This document shows positions 37,634 to 46,264 of a stretch of DNA of 64,000 bases, piece after piece; position 1 is the first letter of the stretch; each line of letters opens with the position of its first letter. The translations under genes were made by a program, and so were the position numbers. Below the pieces are notes generated by a model that worked only from the letters and a program-made list of their open reading frames with translations, had not been told where the DNA came from and did not search any database. Source of the DNA: SLJN01 sp964505385 (GTDB taxonomy: Bacteria > Bacteroidota > Rhodothermia > Balneolales > Natronogracilivirgulaceae); contig CAZDIA010000011.1 of the NCBI GenBank assembly GCA_964505385.1, positions 1 to 64,000 of the forward strand, read 5' to 3'.

Positions 37634-38057
37634 ATTTTTTACTCCTAAATTGAGTTTAAATCCTGTTTACACTGTGTTGTTATATTAATTAAGTGATTAA
37701 GTTGTAATCACTTGTCTTAATTCACTATATAAAACACAATATGTTGAATAGGTGACTATCTGATTTGACTACACCAGTCATCCCGCATATTTAGAGGCTC
37801 TAATAATGCGATTATATTTGAATGTCCAAAGTTTGATGAAAACTGTGCCGTTGACTGCAATCGTCTGATCAAAAAGCTGTGACGCAATCCGGAATTCATT
37901 GAAATTATCCTGGAAATTACTTTAAAATTCAGTACAGTTAAGTGGATTTCGTAATAATCCCGGGTGTACAAAAAATACATTGGAGAAAAAGAATGTACCG
38001 AGATGGTGGGTAAATTTCTTGATTTAGGTTATTATCCGGAATTAAGCTTTTAGATTG
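37634..38057. other. Long divergent regulatory region
   Basis: These 424 bases separate the lipoprotein gene (minus) from the PorV-like gene (plus). It holds the palindrome at 37691-37713 and an exact TAnnTTTG match (TATATTTG) at 37813-37820 on the plus strand, which lacks a clear -33 element. No gene of convincing character is seen; a 74-codon open frame on the minus strand looks like chance. Confidence 0.5.
37691..37713. promoter_or_regulatory. Operator-like palindrome upstream of the lipoprotein gene
   Basis: AAGTGATTA and TAATCACTT are perfect 9-bp arms with a 5-base spacer. The site is 58 bases upstream of the minus-strand ATG at 37633, a normal position for a repressor or activator. 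AT-rich flanks and no following T tract argue against a terminator. Confidence 0.55.
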
Positions 38058-39272
38058 ATGCGATTTCTTTTGATACTTTTAATGCTGTTTGTTGGTTTGA
38101 ACAAAGGTTATGCTCAGCATGATGAATCGATTCCTGTAAGTGCATTAACCGCTGTTCCGTTTATTCAAATTGTGCCTGGAGCACACGGTAATATGAATGC
38201 CGGGGCATACACCGCTCTTCCGACAAATGAGCCGGGCGGCTTTTTCCACAACCCGGCACAGGCTGGTAATTTTGCCCGGGAAAATAATCTTGCTTTTCAG
38301 ACTTATCCCGCAGAGGTTGAGTATTTGCCTGATAGCGATATAAATCTAAGCAACACGGCGCTTTCTGCCGGGTATAACTTTGAGAATCTTGATTCAAGGA
38401 TACCTGTAAGTCTTGGTTTTGGATTTATGGATACTTCGCTGGATATGACTCAAGATTATGTTGGTCAAGATGGTACCCCTCGTGGAACTTTTAGTTCTAC
38501 TGAGAAATACTCTATGATTGCCGTAGGGGTCAACGTAGATCTCGGGCTTCGTTTGGGCTTGGGTTATGCCCGGAAATCTATAGATTCCGAATTGGTTCCC
38601 GCAGGTACTGGTGCTCCTGAAGCAAGGGCTGAAACTACAGCCAACGATTATGGATTGCTTTTGAGCTATCCCTGGACTTATGGAGATCTGTTTAGTGAAA
38701 TATCATTGGGATTTACTTATCAAAACATCGGTGATCGCGTGCAGTATGTCGGAGTTGGGCAGCCGGACCCCCTTCCGCGAAAAAACACGATAGGCTACGC
38801 GATTTCAATTGGATATGAGGGAGAGCTGTACGGACTAAGCAATAATATTGTTACCTGGGACTGGTCGCAGCAAGCATCGGATATATTGATTGATTCAAAT
38901 CGGGATTATATTTCGCCGCCCGGTAATATTCATGTTTTGGATAATTTAATCCTTGGTGAAAGTGATGAACGAATTCAAATCCGGCGTGGCTCCCGTTTAG
39001 AACTGTATGAAACGTTGCAATTAGGTTGGGGAGAAATTAAATGGCGTGGAAATCAGGATCCGGTCAGAACCTATGGTTTTTCTGTTCGCACAGGATTTGC
39101 AGGACGGTATCTGACCAATGAAACGGACAGTGAAATTTTACAATCTTTAGCAGAAAATATTGAATTGACTTACTCGCTTTCTACATACAACTTGTTTGAA
39201 GACGATGGTCATCCCTTAACTGATACGACTTTTCACGGTCTGGCGATACATTTTACGATACCGGCTATATAG
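38058..39272 (+). CDS. PorV/PorQ-like outer-membrane beta-barrel protein
   Basis: A 404-residue secreted protein with a signal peptide over about residues 1-20 (LLILLMLFVGLNKGYAQ). The mature start IQIVPGAHGNMNAGAYTAL and FFHNPAQAG resemble the opening of PorV/PorQ (UPF0164) FadL-like barrels. The remainder alternates short beta strands with aromatic ends, as in barrels. PorV proteins help type IX secretion, but no other T9SS gene is here, so the role is open. I use ATG at 38058 rather than the TTG just before it. Confidence 0.75.
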   Translation: MRFLLILLMLFVGLNKGYAQHDESIPVSALTAVPFIQIVPGAHGNMNAGAYTALPTNEPGGFFHNPAQAGNFARENNLAFQTYPAEVEYLPDSDINLSNTALSAGYNFENLDSRIPVSLGFGFMDTSLDMTQDYVGQDGTPRGTFSSTEKYSMIAVGVNVDLGLRLGLGYARKSIDSELVPAGTGAPEARAETTANDYGLLLSYPWTYGDLFSEISLGFTYQNIGDRVQYVGVGQPDPLPRKNTIGYAISIGYEGELYGLSNNIVTWDWSQQASDILIDSNRDYISPPGNIHVLDNLILGESDERIQIRRGSRLELYETLQLGWGEIKWRGNQDPVRTYGFSVRTGFAGRYLTNETDSEILQSLAENIELTYSLSTYNLFEDDGHPLTDTTFHGLAIHFTIPAI

Positions 39273-39315
39273 ACATGTGGGATTAATCCGGTGAATATTT
39301 TCTCTAACCACGCAA

Positions 39316-40614
39316 TCAACTTATCAACAAGAGCCAGAGGTACAGCCCGAGGAGTGTAAAGAAAAGTGTGGGTATAGTGAGCACAATACCGACTTTAAAG
39401 TAATATCCCCATGAAATGCTGACGCCCTTATAGCGAAGTACATGCAACCAAAGGAGTGTAGCGAGAGAGCCTATCGGAGTTATTTTAGGTCCCAGATCTG
39501 ATCCAATGACGTTGGCATAAATGAGAGCTTCGCGCATTAACCCCTCTGTTGCTGTTTGGTCAATTGCCAATGCATCAATCATTACCGTGGGCATGTTATT
39601 CATAGCTGAGGAAAGAAATGCCGCAAGGAAGCCCATCACCATTGTGCCTATAAACAATCCCTGATCGGCACCCGCCTGGATAACCTGCGCCAATAAGCCG
39701 GTAAGCCCAACATTTTGCAGGCCATATACTACCACATACATCCCGATTGAAAAGACAACAATAGCCCAGGGTGCACCTTTCATCACTTTTGTGGTATCCA
39801 CTGCTTTGCTGTTGCGGCCCATAATAAGAAAAAACACAGCGACAGTACCCGCAACGGTGGATACAGGCCAATGAATAAATTCAACTACAAAGTAACCCAC
39901 GAGCAGGATGGCAAGGATTACCCAGGATAGCCGAAACATGCGGGAGTCCCGGATTGCATCCGCAGGTTTTTTAACATCTTCGAGATTGTAAGTTTTCGGA
40001 ATATTACGCCGATAGACGAAATAGAGCATCCCTATACTGGCAAGAATGGCAAAGAAATTTGGGATAATCATTCGTGAAGCATACTCCAGGAATCCGATAC
40101 CGAAAAAATCAGCAGAAACAATGTTGACGAGATTGCTGACAATCAGAGGCAGGGATGCGGCATCGGCAATAAAACCGCTTGCCATGATGAACGGCAAAAT
40201 CATTTGCTCTTCAAAATCCAATGCGCGCACCATAGCCAGAACAATGGGGGTTAGGATGAGCGCGGCGCCATCATTGGCAAAAAATGCAGCAACAATAGCT
40301 CCCAGGATAATAATGTAGATAAACATCCGGACGCCGTCTCCTTTGGCAATTCGAGCCATATGCAGAGCTGCCCATTCAAAAAATCCGATTTCATCCAGAA
40401 TAAGAGATATGATGATTATTGCTACAAATGTAAGCGTGGCATTCCAGACAATGCCGGTCACCGTAATAACATCGCCGAAGTCTACTACACCAGCGAGCAG
40501 AGCAAGTACGGCACCAATGGTAGCTGACCAGCCTATCGATAACCCTCTGGGCTGCCATATCACCAGCACAAGGGTAAAGATAAAAATGATGGTGGCTAAT
40601 ATCGTTAATGTCAT
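39316..40614 (-). CDS. arsB: Arsenite efflux transporter ArsB
   Basis: A 432-residue membrane transporter with about twelve spans, strongly similar to ArsB by eye. Distinctive segments are IWQPRGLSIGWSATIGAVL, LDEIGFFEWAALHMAR, FFANDGAALILTPIV and SLPLIVSNLVNIVSADFF. It exports arsenite or antimonite using the proton gradient. No arsR, arsC or arsA is nearby. It follows a universal stress protein gene by 44 bases on the same strand and is probably cotranscribed with it. Confidence 0.93.
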   Translation of the reverse strand: MTLTILATIIFIFTLVLVIWQPRGLSIGWSATIGAVLALLAGVVDFGDVITVTGIVWNATLTFVAIIIISLILDEIGFFEWAALHMARIAKGDGVRMFIYIIILGAIVAAFFANDGAALILTPIVLAMVRALDFEEQMILPFIMASGFIADAASLPLIVSNLVNIVSADFFGIGFLEYASRMIIPNFFAILASIGMLYFVYRRNIPKTYNLEDVKKPADAIRDSRMFRLSWVILAILLVGYFVVEFIHWPVSTVAGTVAVFFLIMGRNSKAVDTTKVMKGAPWAIVVFSIGMYVVVYGLQNVGLTGLLAQVIQAGADQGLFIGTMVMGFLAAFLSSAMNNMPTVMIDALAIDQTATEGLMREALIYANVIGSDLGPKITPIGSLATLLWLHVLRYKGVSISWGYYFKVGIVLTIPTLFFTLLGLYLWLLLIS

Positions 40615-40658
40615 GAATTATAATGTGTTAAATGGGGTTTTGAGGCATCACATGAATG

Positions 40659-41552
40659 TTACCGCTCAGCCGGGATCAGTAAAACCGGAATGTGACTTAA
40701 CCTGGAAACCTGAAGTGAAACCCCGCCAACAAAAAGCCTCTCAATAAAACCACGGCCCTGACTTCCCATAAGAAACATACTGGCATTTTGCTCGTCTGCT
40801 TCTTGCAAAATTTCTTCTGCCGGTGCTCCGTGACGTATGTTAATACGGGTACCGGCTGCACCGGCATTATCAAGTCTTTTTTGCATAGAAGTAAGTCTTT
40901 GGGTGTCTTCCCGGTCGTATTTATCAACTTCCTCCGGATTATCAAGATTAACCCGAGATGCCGCCTGAACATGCAGAAGTGTCCAGAATTTTGCTTTGTC
41001 AGTGAAACATGCAAGTCCGGTTTCAAAAGCTCGCTTTGCGATTTCGGAGAAATCAGTGGGGTGCAGGATATGTGTGAACATCTCACGGCAGGAGCGCACG
41101 CAGTATAATTTTCGTTGTTGAATATCCTTTTCCCCGGTAACTCCAAGATTCAGCAGAAAAACCGGCACATCTGCACGTTGCAGAATTTCATTGGCGGTGC
41201 CCCCAAGTAACAGTTCACGGACCTTGTTTTCACCGCGATTTCCAAGAATAAGCCAGTCGGCACCTGCATCTTTAGCTGATTTTAAAATTTCGGCCGGTGG
41301 ATAAGCATTAATGCCGATATCCAATTTAGTTTCAGTTTCGAATCCTTGTTCTTCGGCAATTTGCTTATAGTGATCAAGTTTCTCTTCATACCCGCTGATA
41401 TTCAATGTGGAAGCTCCGCCGGGGTAAGAATGAGAAAGGGAGGTAATCAGTGTTAACTTCTCTGTGCCGAATGATTTAAAATGCTCCAAACAGGATACGA
41501 TCACCTCACTGGCATCAGAAAGGTCCAGTGCAACAGCGGCATGTTTAAACAT
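40659..41552 (-). CDS. Tandem universal stress protein
   Basis: A 297-residue protein made of two UspA domains (about 1-140 and 150-297). The nucleotide-binding pattern GxxG-x9-G(S/T) appears in both: LGNRGENKVRELLLGGTANE in the first and MGSQGRGFIERLFVGGVSLQ in the second. It is cytoplasmic, and binding of ATP is likely from the intact motifs. It is the first gene of a likely usp-arsB operon, which suggests a stress or metalloid response role. Confidence 0.92.
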   Translation of the reverse strand: MFKHAAVALDLSDASEVIVSCLEHFKSFGTEKLTLITSLSHSYPGGASTLNISGYEEKLDHYKQIAEEQGFETETKLDIGINAYPPAEILKSAKDAGADWLILGNRGENKVRELLLGGTANEILQRADVPVFLLNLGVTGEKDIQQRKLYCVRSCREMFTHILHPTDFSEIAKRAFETGLACFTDKAKFWTLLHVQAASRVNLDNPEEVDKYDREDTQRLTSMQKRLDNAGAAGTRINIRHGAPAEEILQEADEQNASMFLMGSQGRGFIERLFVGGVSLQVSRLSHIPVLLIPAER

Positions 41553-42001
41553 GATTTTGTATAGTAATTTTTAGATTAACTGCCGGGGTAAAATATACAA
41601 TAAGTTTTTAAAGTTTGATAGTCCTCGCAGAATTTGAAATATAATGCCGACACTTTACTTTGGATTTGGACTTAAAAATCACTCGAAAATACAGCATTAA
41701 TTGATGACCAGTTTGTGGACAAGTATCGGGATCCTTATTGATTTGATCAATGCAGGATTTTTTGCAGCAACAGTGAAATACAAAGTGGGATCGTTAGGAG
41801 CTAATAGTGCTTTTCATGAGCCCGGCAAAAATGACAGCTGTAAGCTCTGAAGTTGACTATTTTTTCCCGGTACTGCCTTTATCGGATAAATATGATAAAG
41901 ACTCATGGTTCTAAAAATTAAACAACAGAGTTGAGGCGAAAAGCCTAACTGTAAAGATAAAGGCAGTAATTACATATTCAACTTTGAATGTAATATTTTA
42001 A
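41553..42001. other. Intergenic region before the usp gene
   Basis: No convincing gene is seen in these 449 bases. A 48-codon open frame with ATG at 41704 and stop at 41850 encodes a short hydrophobic stretch (SIGILIDLINAGFFAATV) but has no ribosome binding site. The minus-strand usp promoter should lie at the left end. Confidence 0.4.
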
Positions 42002-42232
42002 TCACAGACCGCAAGCACCGCCGGGACAACAAGAGCCGCCTGGTGGCAGGTTTTGGTCGGAATTGTCATTTTTTATTCCTGTAAGAGCTACACCACCAAA
42101 TACCTGTGCAAAATTTGTGCTACCACAATTTTTACATTTGAGCGAATTTACCATTTCTTCTTTTTTATCCATGGAGGAGCGAAACTCAATAATATTGCTG
42201 CATTCCTTGCATCGATATTCGTACAGTGGCAT
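42002..42232 (-). CDS. FmdB-type zinc ribbon protein
   Basis: A 76-residue protein beginning MPLYEYRCKECSNIIEF, the exact form of the FmdB/CxxC_CxxC_SSSS putative regulatory family. The zinc ribbon uses CKEC and CKNC. The tail is Gly/Cys-rich (GGSCCPGGACG), which is common in this family. The function of these proteins is not established. It stands alone on the minus strand. Confidence 0.9.
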   Translation of the reverse strand: MPLYEYRCKECSNIIEFRSSMDKKEEMVNSLKCKNCGSTNFAQVFGGVALTGIKNDNSDQNLPPGGSCCPGGACGL

Positions 42233-42586
42233 AATTGTGATATTTATTGATTGTAAGTTAATGATTGCTGATTGGAATGATTAGTTAGTTATTCTATTAT
42301 CCGGGTTTTATTGTTTGCTGCAACAAGTGCAGTATGTTCTGGCAGGTTATGCAAAGTTAATTCCGAAATAAATCAAATAACTCGTATTGACATATACGAT
42401 TATTTATATAAAATTATTGATCTCATCCGCCAAATACAATTCTGAATTTTATCAGGAGAAATTGAGTAGCGAAAGAGCCCTTTAAAGAATACTTCAGGTA
42501 TGCCTGTTTAAGCCGGATTTAGTAAATGTTCTCCTTTGGGGGTCAAAGTTCTACTATCATTGCGGAGGCGGAGAACAGCCTTGACA

Positions 42587-42611
42587 ATTTCCGGATGCCC
42601 TATCCGGAAAT
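42587..42611. repeat. Perfect inverted repeat, 10-bp arms
   Basis: ATTTCCGGAT and ATCCGGAAAT flank a GCCCT loop. No T tract follows on either side, so it is not a normal intrinsic terminator. Function unknown. Confidence 0.75.
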
Positions 42612-42655
42612 CATTAGACCGTTACAGATTATTTTCTGACTAATTTTGGCAAAAT

Positions 42656-42721
42656 CTGGGTTCTTGGTTCTGAGTGCAGAGCGTTGGGCGCTGGACCCAG
42701 CACCCAGCGCCCAGAACCCAG
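42656..42721. repeat. Nested GC-rich inverted repeat
   Basis: Outer 8-bp arms (42656-42663 and 42714-42721) enclose inner 9-bp arms (GGGCGCTGG at 42686-42694 and CCAGCGCCC at 42704-42712). The core also reads as imperfect repeats of a CCCAGCRCC-like unit. It is much more GC-rich than its surroundings. Confidence 0.7.
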
Positions 42722-42834
42722 TAACTTCTTCAAAACATTTTTTGGATCTGGCTGTAAGGGTTAGGGTATTGGTTTGAAATTAAATTAATATATTAATTAA
42801 TCTGGATACATTTGATTGAACCCAATATGCTTCT

Positions 42835-43950
42835 ATGAAAATTTTTAATAGTGCAATCTTCCTCGTTTTTATTACAATAACAGCCTGCGAATCTGAAGAT
42901 TCAGAACCATCAAAAGCGACTGATTTAGCAGAGCTACCAGAAATTACCGTCAATCGAACATTAGAAATTTCGGAATCTGAGGAGTTCAGACCGGGAATTA
43001 TTAATGCGCTCGAAGTAGACTCGCGAGGTAATATTATGGTGGGGGATCGTCAGCAAAATACCATTACCATATTTGATGATCAGGGCAATTACCTGCAAAC
43101 TTTAGGAAGGGTGGGTTCAGGGCCGGGCGAATTTCGGGATCTGATGTCTGTTTCATTAAATCCGGATTCCGATACCTTATTTTCCTATGATAGTGATCAA
43201 AAACGGATAACACGTTTCCTTCCCGATGAGGAGGGGATCTGGAAATATGAAAGTACTATTAAGATGAACGGCGAACTGTCGTATGCTATAAGTAATCTGC
43301 TACCACTAAGGGATGGAAAATTGGTGATCAAACCGATGGATACAAGTTACATGTTGCATCACGAGGATGCTGAAGATCTTCCGTTACTTTTGTTTTCAGA
43401 TGGGGGTCAGATATTGAATGATGAATTGATAAGAATTCCCTTTGCCGATATTAAAGTAGAGCGAATTACGGGCGGCATGCGATCATTCACCATACCTTTC
43501 GGGCGGTCTGTGATTGTAAGACAGGGTTCAGGCGACTACATTTATCATGCATGGAATGATCAGCCGAAAATCAACAAAACAGATATTGATGGGCAAACCA
43601 GTGAGGTGACAAATTTTCCTGTTAGCAACCCTTTGGTAACCGCCGGGGAAAGTGATGAAATTTTAGACTCACCCATGAGACAGAATCTATCTGCCTCCGA
43701 TATACCGGGTACCAAACCTGCTTTGAATAATTTTCTTGTAGATGAGGCAAACCGAATCTGGGCAAATATCAACACTGAAGCTGAAGAAGAGTATAATTGG
43801 ATTCTCTTTAATAAAAATGGTGATCCGGAGGGAGGGTTCAATTTGCCCCCGGAGTTTCGGTTTTCTTCAGTTCGCAATGGTAAACTCTATGGCTATCAAC
43901 AGGCCGGGGGAAACAGCCTCATTATTGCCGGGTATTCAGTGGATTTATAA
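42835..43950 (+). CDS. Six-bladed beta-propeller lipoprotein
   Basis: A 371-residue lipoprotein with signal ending FITITACES (Cys about 18). After an acidic linker it shows propeller-like blades: NALEVDSRGNIMVGDRQQNT, ITIFDDQGNYLQTLGRVGSG and later VDEANRIWANINTE. The GxGPGEF box is typical of the 6-bladed propeller lipoproteins common in Bacteroidota. The ligand is unknown. The GH13 lipoprotein gene follows on the same strand after 121 bases that include their own promoter candidate. Confidence 0.87.
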   Translation: MKIFNSAIFLVFITITACESEDSEPSKATDLAELPEITVNRTLEISESEEFRPGIINALEVDSRGNIMVGDRQQNTITIFDDQGNYLQTLGRVGSGPGEFRDLMSVSLNPDSDTLFSYDSDQKRITRFLPDEEGIWKYESTIKMNGELSYAISNLLPLRDGKLVIKPMDTSYMLHHEDAEDLPLLLFSDGGQILNDELIRIPFADIKVERITGGMRSFTIPFGRSVIVRQGSGDYIYHAWNDQPKINKTDIDGQTSEVTNFPVSNPLVTAGESDEILDSPMRQNLSASDIPGTKPALNNFLVDEANRIWANINTEAEEEYNWILFNKNGDPEGGFNLPPEFRFSSVRNGKLYGYQQAGGNSLIIAGYSVDL

Positions 43951-43995
43951 TCCGGAAGATTTAGTGCGGCAAGTCCTGAATTAAGTACAATTCAC

Positions 43996-44026
43996 TTGGC
44001 TATTCAACCGGAACGATGTAATTTTG
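43996..44026 (+). promoter_or_regulatory. Bacteroidota-type promoter of the GH13 gene
   Basis: TTG at 43996-43998 and TAATTTTG at 44019-44026 are 20 bases apart. They match the -33 TTG and -7 TAnnTTTG elements of the Bacteroidota primary sigma factor. The amylase ATG is 46 bases downstream of the -7 element. It is the best promoter match found in the window. Confidence 0.6.
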
Positions 44027-44071
44027 AAGCGTTAAATTATTTACGGGTTATTAATTAAATATGGGCTCACT

Positions 44072-45964
44072 ATGAAATTGTTATTTTTAATTTTACTAAT
44101 GATTATTACCGGCTGTGCTGCGGGTGGGGAAATAACAGCGCAGGCAACTAATCTCGAAATCGAACGTGTCGAACCGGAATTCTGGTGGACGGATTTCAAA
44201 GAAACGGAACTCCAGGTTCTCGTTTATGGTGAGGATATTGGCAAAAGCCGCGTCCATGTAGAGCATGAAGGAATTGAAAAACTTCGTGCCGTACAGGTGG
44301 AAAATCCCAACTATCTGTTTGTCTACCTGGATCTGGAAGATGCACAGCCGGGCACGTTCGAGCTGGTTTTTGAGCAAGAAGGCGAAACGCTGACTCATGA
44401 ATATGAGCTCAGGGATCGCTACGAAGGAGATACACGCAACCAGGGGTTCGATGCTTCGGATGTAATCTACCTGATTATGCCCGATCGTTTCGCAAATGCC
44501 GATCCCTCAATTGATGAAGTCGAAGGAATGATCGAAGGTGTGGATCGTGATGAACCATTTGCCCGGCACGGCGGTGACTTGAAAGGTATCCTGGAAAATC
44601 TCGATTACATCGAAAATCTTGGCATGACCGCCGTCTGGCTAAATCCCGCACTTGAAAATGATATGCCATACGAATACGAAGAGGAGATTGGTTTTTATCA
44701 CGGTTATGCCGCTACCGATATGTATAAAATCGATCGTCGTTTCGGCACCAATGAAAAATTCCGGGAGCTGGTTAAAGAAACGCAGGATCGCGGGATGAAA
44801 TTCATCATGGATATGATCCATAATCATGTCGGTACGCATCATTGGTTTATTAAGGATCTGCCGTCAGAAGATTGGGTTCATGATCGTCAGGAGTATGGCT
44901 TAACCAATTTTCGAACCACTGCCATCATGGATCCTTATCGATCTCAGGAGGATTATAATACTTTGGTTCGGGCGTGGTTTGTGGATGAAATGCCGGATTT
45001 AAATCAACGAAATCCACTGGTAGCCGACTACCTGATACAAAACACCTTATGGTGGATTGAATATTCCGGTATTGACGGCATCCGAATGGATACCCATCCC
45101 TACCCGTATAAGGATTATATGGCAGAATGGTCGCGCCGTGTGCTCGAGGAATATCCTGACTTTAATATAGTAGGCGAGGTCTGGATGCCGAATGTGCCCA
45201 CAACTGCTTATTGGCAAACCGGTTTCCAAAGCGATGATGGGTATGAGTCTTATTTGCCAAGTGTAACTGACTTCCCGCTGCACAGCGCCATTACGGCAGC
45301 CATTCATGAAGAAGGTGGTTGGGATACCGGAATGAATCGCATTTATCTCACGCTTGGCCAGGACTTTCTGTATCCGGATCCATTTGATAATGTAATCTTC
45401 GTTGATAACCACGATTTGGATCGCTTTTTCTCGGTTACAGGAGAAGATTACGGAAAATTTAAACTTGGCCTCACTGCCATCATGACAACCCGTGGCATCC
45501 CGCAAATCTACTACGGAACAGAGATTCTGAAAAAAGGAGCGGGACCTGATGCTGAAAAACGGCGTGATTTTCCGGGTGGATGGGAAGAAGACCCCATCAA
45601 TGCTTTCACCGAGGAGGGACGGATTGAGCTCGGAGAAGAGCGTGACCTGCCGGTGGCAGAAGCGTACGAATTTGTTCAGAACCTGACCCGTTGGCGAAAT
45701 GAAAACGAAGTTATACACACCGGAGAGAAAACACATTTCGTGCCGGATAACAATGTATATGTCTATTTCCGCCATGATGATGAAGATGTTGTCATGGTAA
45801 TGCTTAATGGTGATGATGAAACCAAAACTCATTCTACTGCCCGATATAATGAATTTCTTGATGATTTTACCGGGGGAACTGATGTGATCAGTGGTGAGCG
45901 GATCGAAAGTCTGGATGAAATTGAACTTGCTCCGCATCAACCTCTGGTAATAGAACTGGATTAA
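44072..45964 (+). CDS. GH13 alpha-amylase/neopullulanase-like lipoprotein
   Basis: A 630-residue secreted glycoside hydrolase acting on alpha-glucans. The lipobox is IITGC (Cys15). Residues about 25-115 form the N-terminal beta domain of cyclomaltodextrinase/neopullulanase enzymes. The catalytic barrel has region I DMIHNHVG (247-254), nucleophile Asp340 in GIRMD, acid/base Glu369 in VGEVW and Asp448 in VDNHD. A small C-terminal beta domain starts near 545. All catalytic residues are present. It is probably on the cell surface or periplasm, breaking down starch or maltodextrins. No SusC/SusD genes are adjacent. Confidence 0.93.
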   Translation: MKLLFLILLMIITGCAAGGEITAQATNLEIERVEPEFWWTDFKETELQVLVYGEDIGKSRVHVEHEGIEKLRAVQVENPNYLFVYLDLEDAQPGTFELVFEQEGETLTHEYELRDRYEGDTRNQGFDASDVIYLIMPDRFANADPSIDEVEGMIEGVDRDEPFARHGGDLKGILENLDYIENLGMTAVWLNPALENDMPYEYEEEIGFYHGYAATDMYKIDRRFGTNEKFRELVKETQDRGMKFIMDMIHNHVGTHHWFIKDLPSEDWVHDRQEYGLTNFRTTAIMDPYRSQEDYNTLVRAWFVDEMPDLNQRNPLVADYLIQNTLWWIEYSGIDGIRMDTHPYPYKDYMAEWSRRVLEEYPDFNIVGEVWMPNVPTTAYWQTGFQSDDGYESYLPSVTDFPLHSAITAAIHEEGGWDTGMNRIYLTLGQDFLYPDPFDNVIFVDNHDLDRFFSVTGEDYGKFKLGLTAIMTTRGIPQIYYGTEILKKGAGPDAEKRRDFPGGWEEDPINAFTEEGRIELGEERDLPVAEAYEFVQNLTRWRNENEVIHTGEKTHFVPDNNVYVYFRHDDEDVVMVMLNGDDETKTHSTARYNEFLDDFTGGTDVISGERIESLDEIELAPHQPLVIELD

Positions 45965-45977
45965 GAAATCATTTTAT

Positions 45978-46013
45978 GAAAAAGGGAAGTGCTATTCTAT
46001 AGCTTCCCTTTTT
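45978..46013 (+). terminator. Terminator of the GH13 gene
   Basis: A 12-bp stem with outer A and T runs (GAAAAAGGGAAG paired with CTTCCCTTTTTC) and a short inner GCTA/TAGC pairing starts 14 bases after the amylase stop. Confidence 0.85.
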
Positions 46014-46264
46014 CAATAAACTCTGAATTTCATAACTATTCACGACTTCAAGGAGCTATAAGTTGCCACCTGAATTTTGTAACCTGATGTGATAAGCGTA
46101 TCTTATGGCTGTTTTTTCAGGATGTGAAACTGGCTGTTAAAACCTTAATTTATTCAACTACAATTAATTACCCTCGCGGTTAATAAAATAAGGTTTTTAA
46201 ACTTTCTTCGTTTTCAAATAGAATTGAAACTTTTGAAATGTATCTTTAGACAGTATTATTAAGT
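46014..46264 (+). promoter_or_regulatory. Leader and promoter region of the men operon
   Basis: No gene is seen. TATCTTTA at 46241-46248 is one base from TAnnTTTG and 17 bases before the menF ATG, an unusually short leader. It shares its eight bases with the fumC candidate at 271. No -33 TTG lies at the best distance. Confidence 0.35.

Larger units (their letters stand above)
42233..42834. other. 602-base non-coding region rich in inverted repeats
   Basis: No gene is supported. A perfect 10-bp inverted repeat lies at 42587-42611 and a larger nested one at 42656-42721. A 37-codon open frame (42526-42639) spans the first repeat but has no ribosome binding site. The last 100 bases, AT-rich, should carry the promoter of the propeller lipoprotein. 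Confidence 0.55.

Noticed and set aside
37756..37980. 74-codon minus-strand frame in the lipoprotein/PorV intergenic region as a gene
   Set aside because: No ribosome binding site, no recognisable domain, and composition typical of non-coding sequence.
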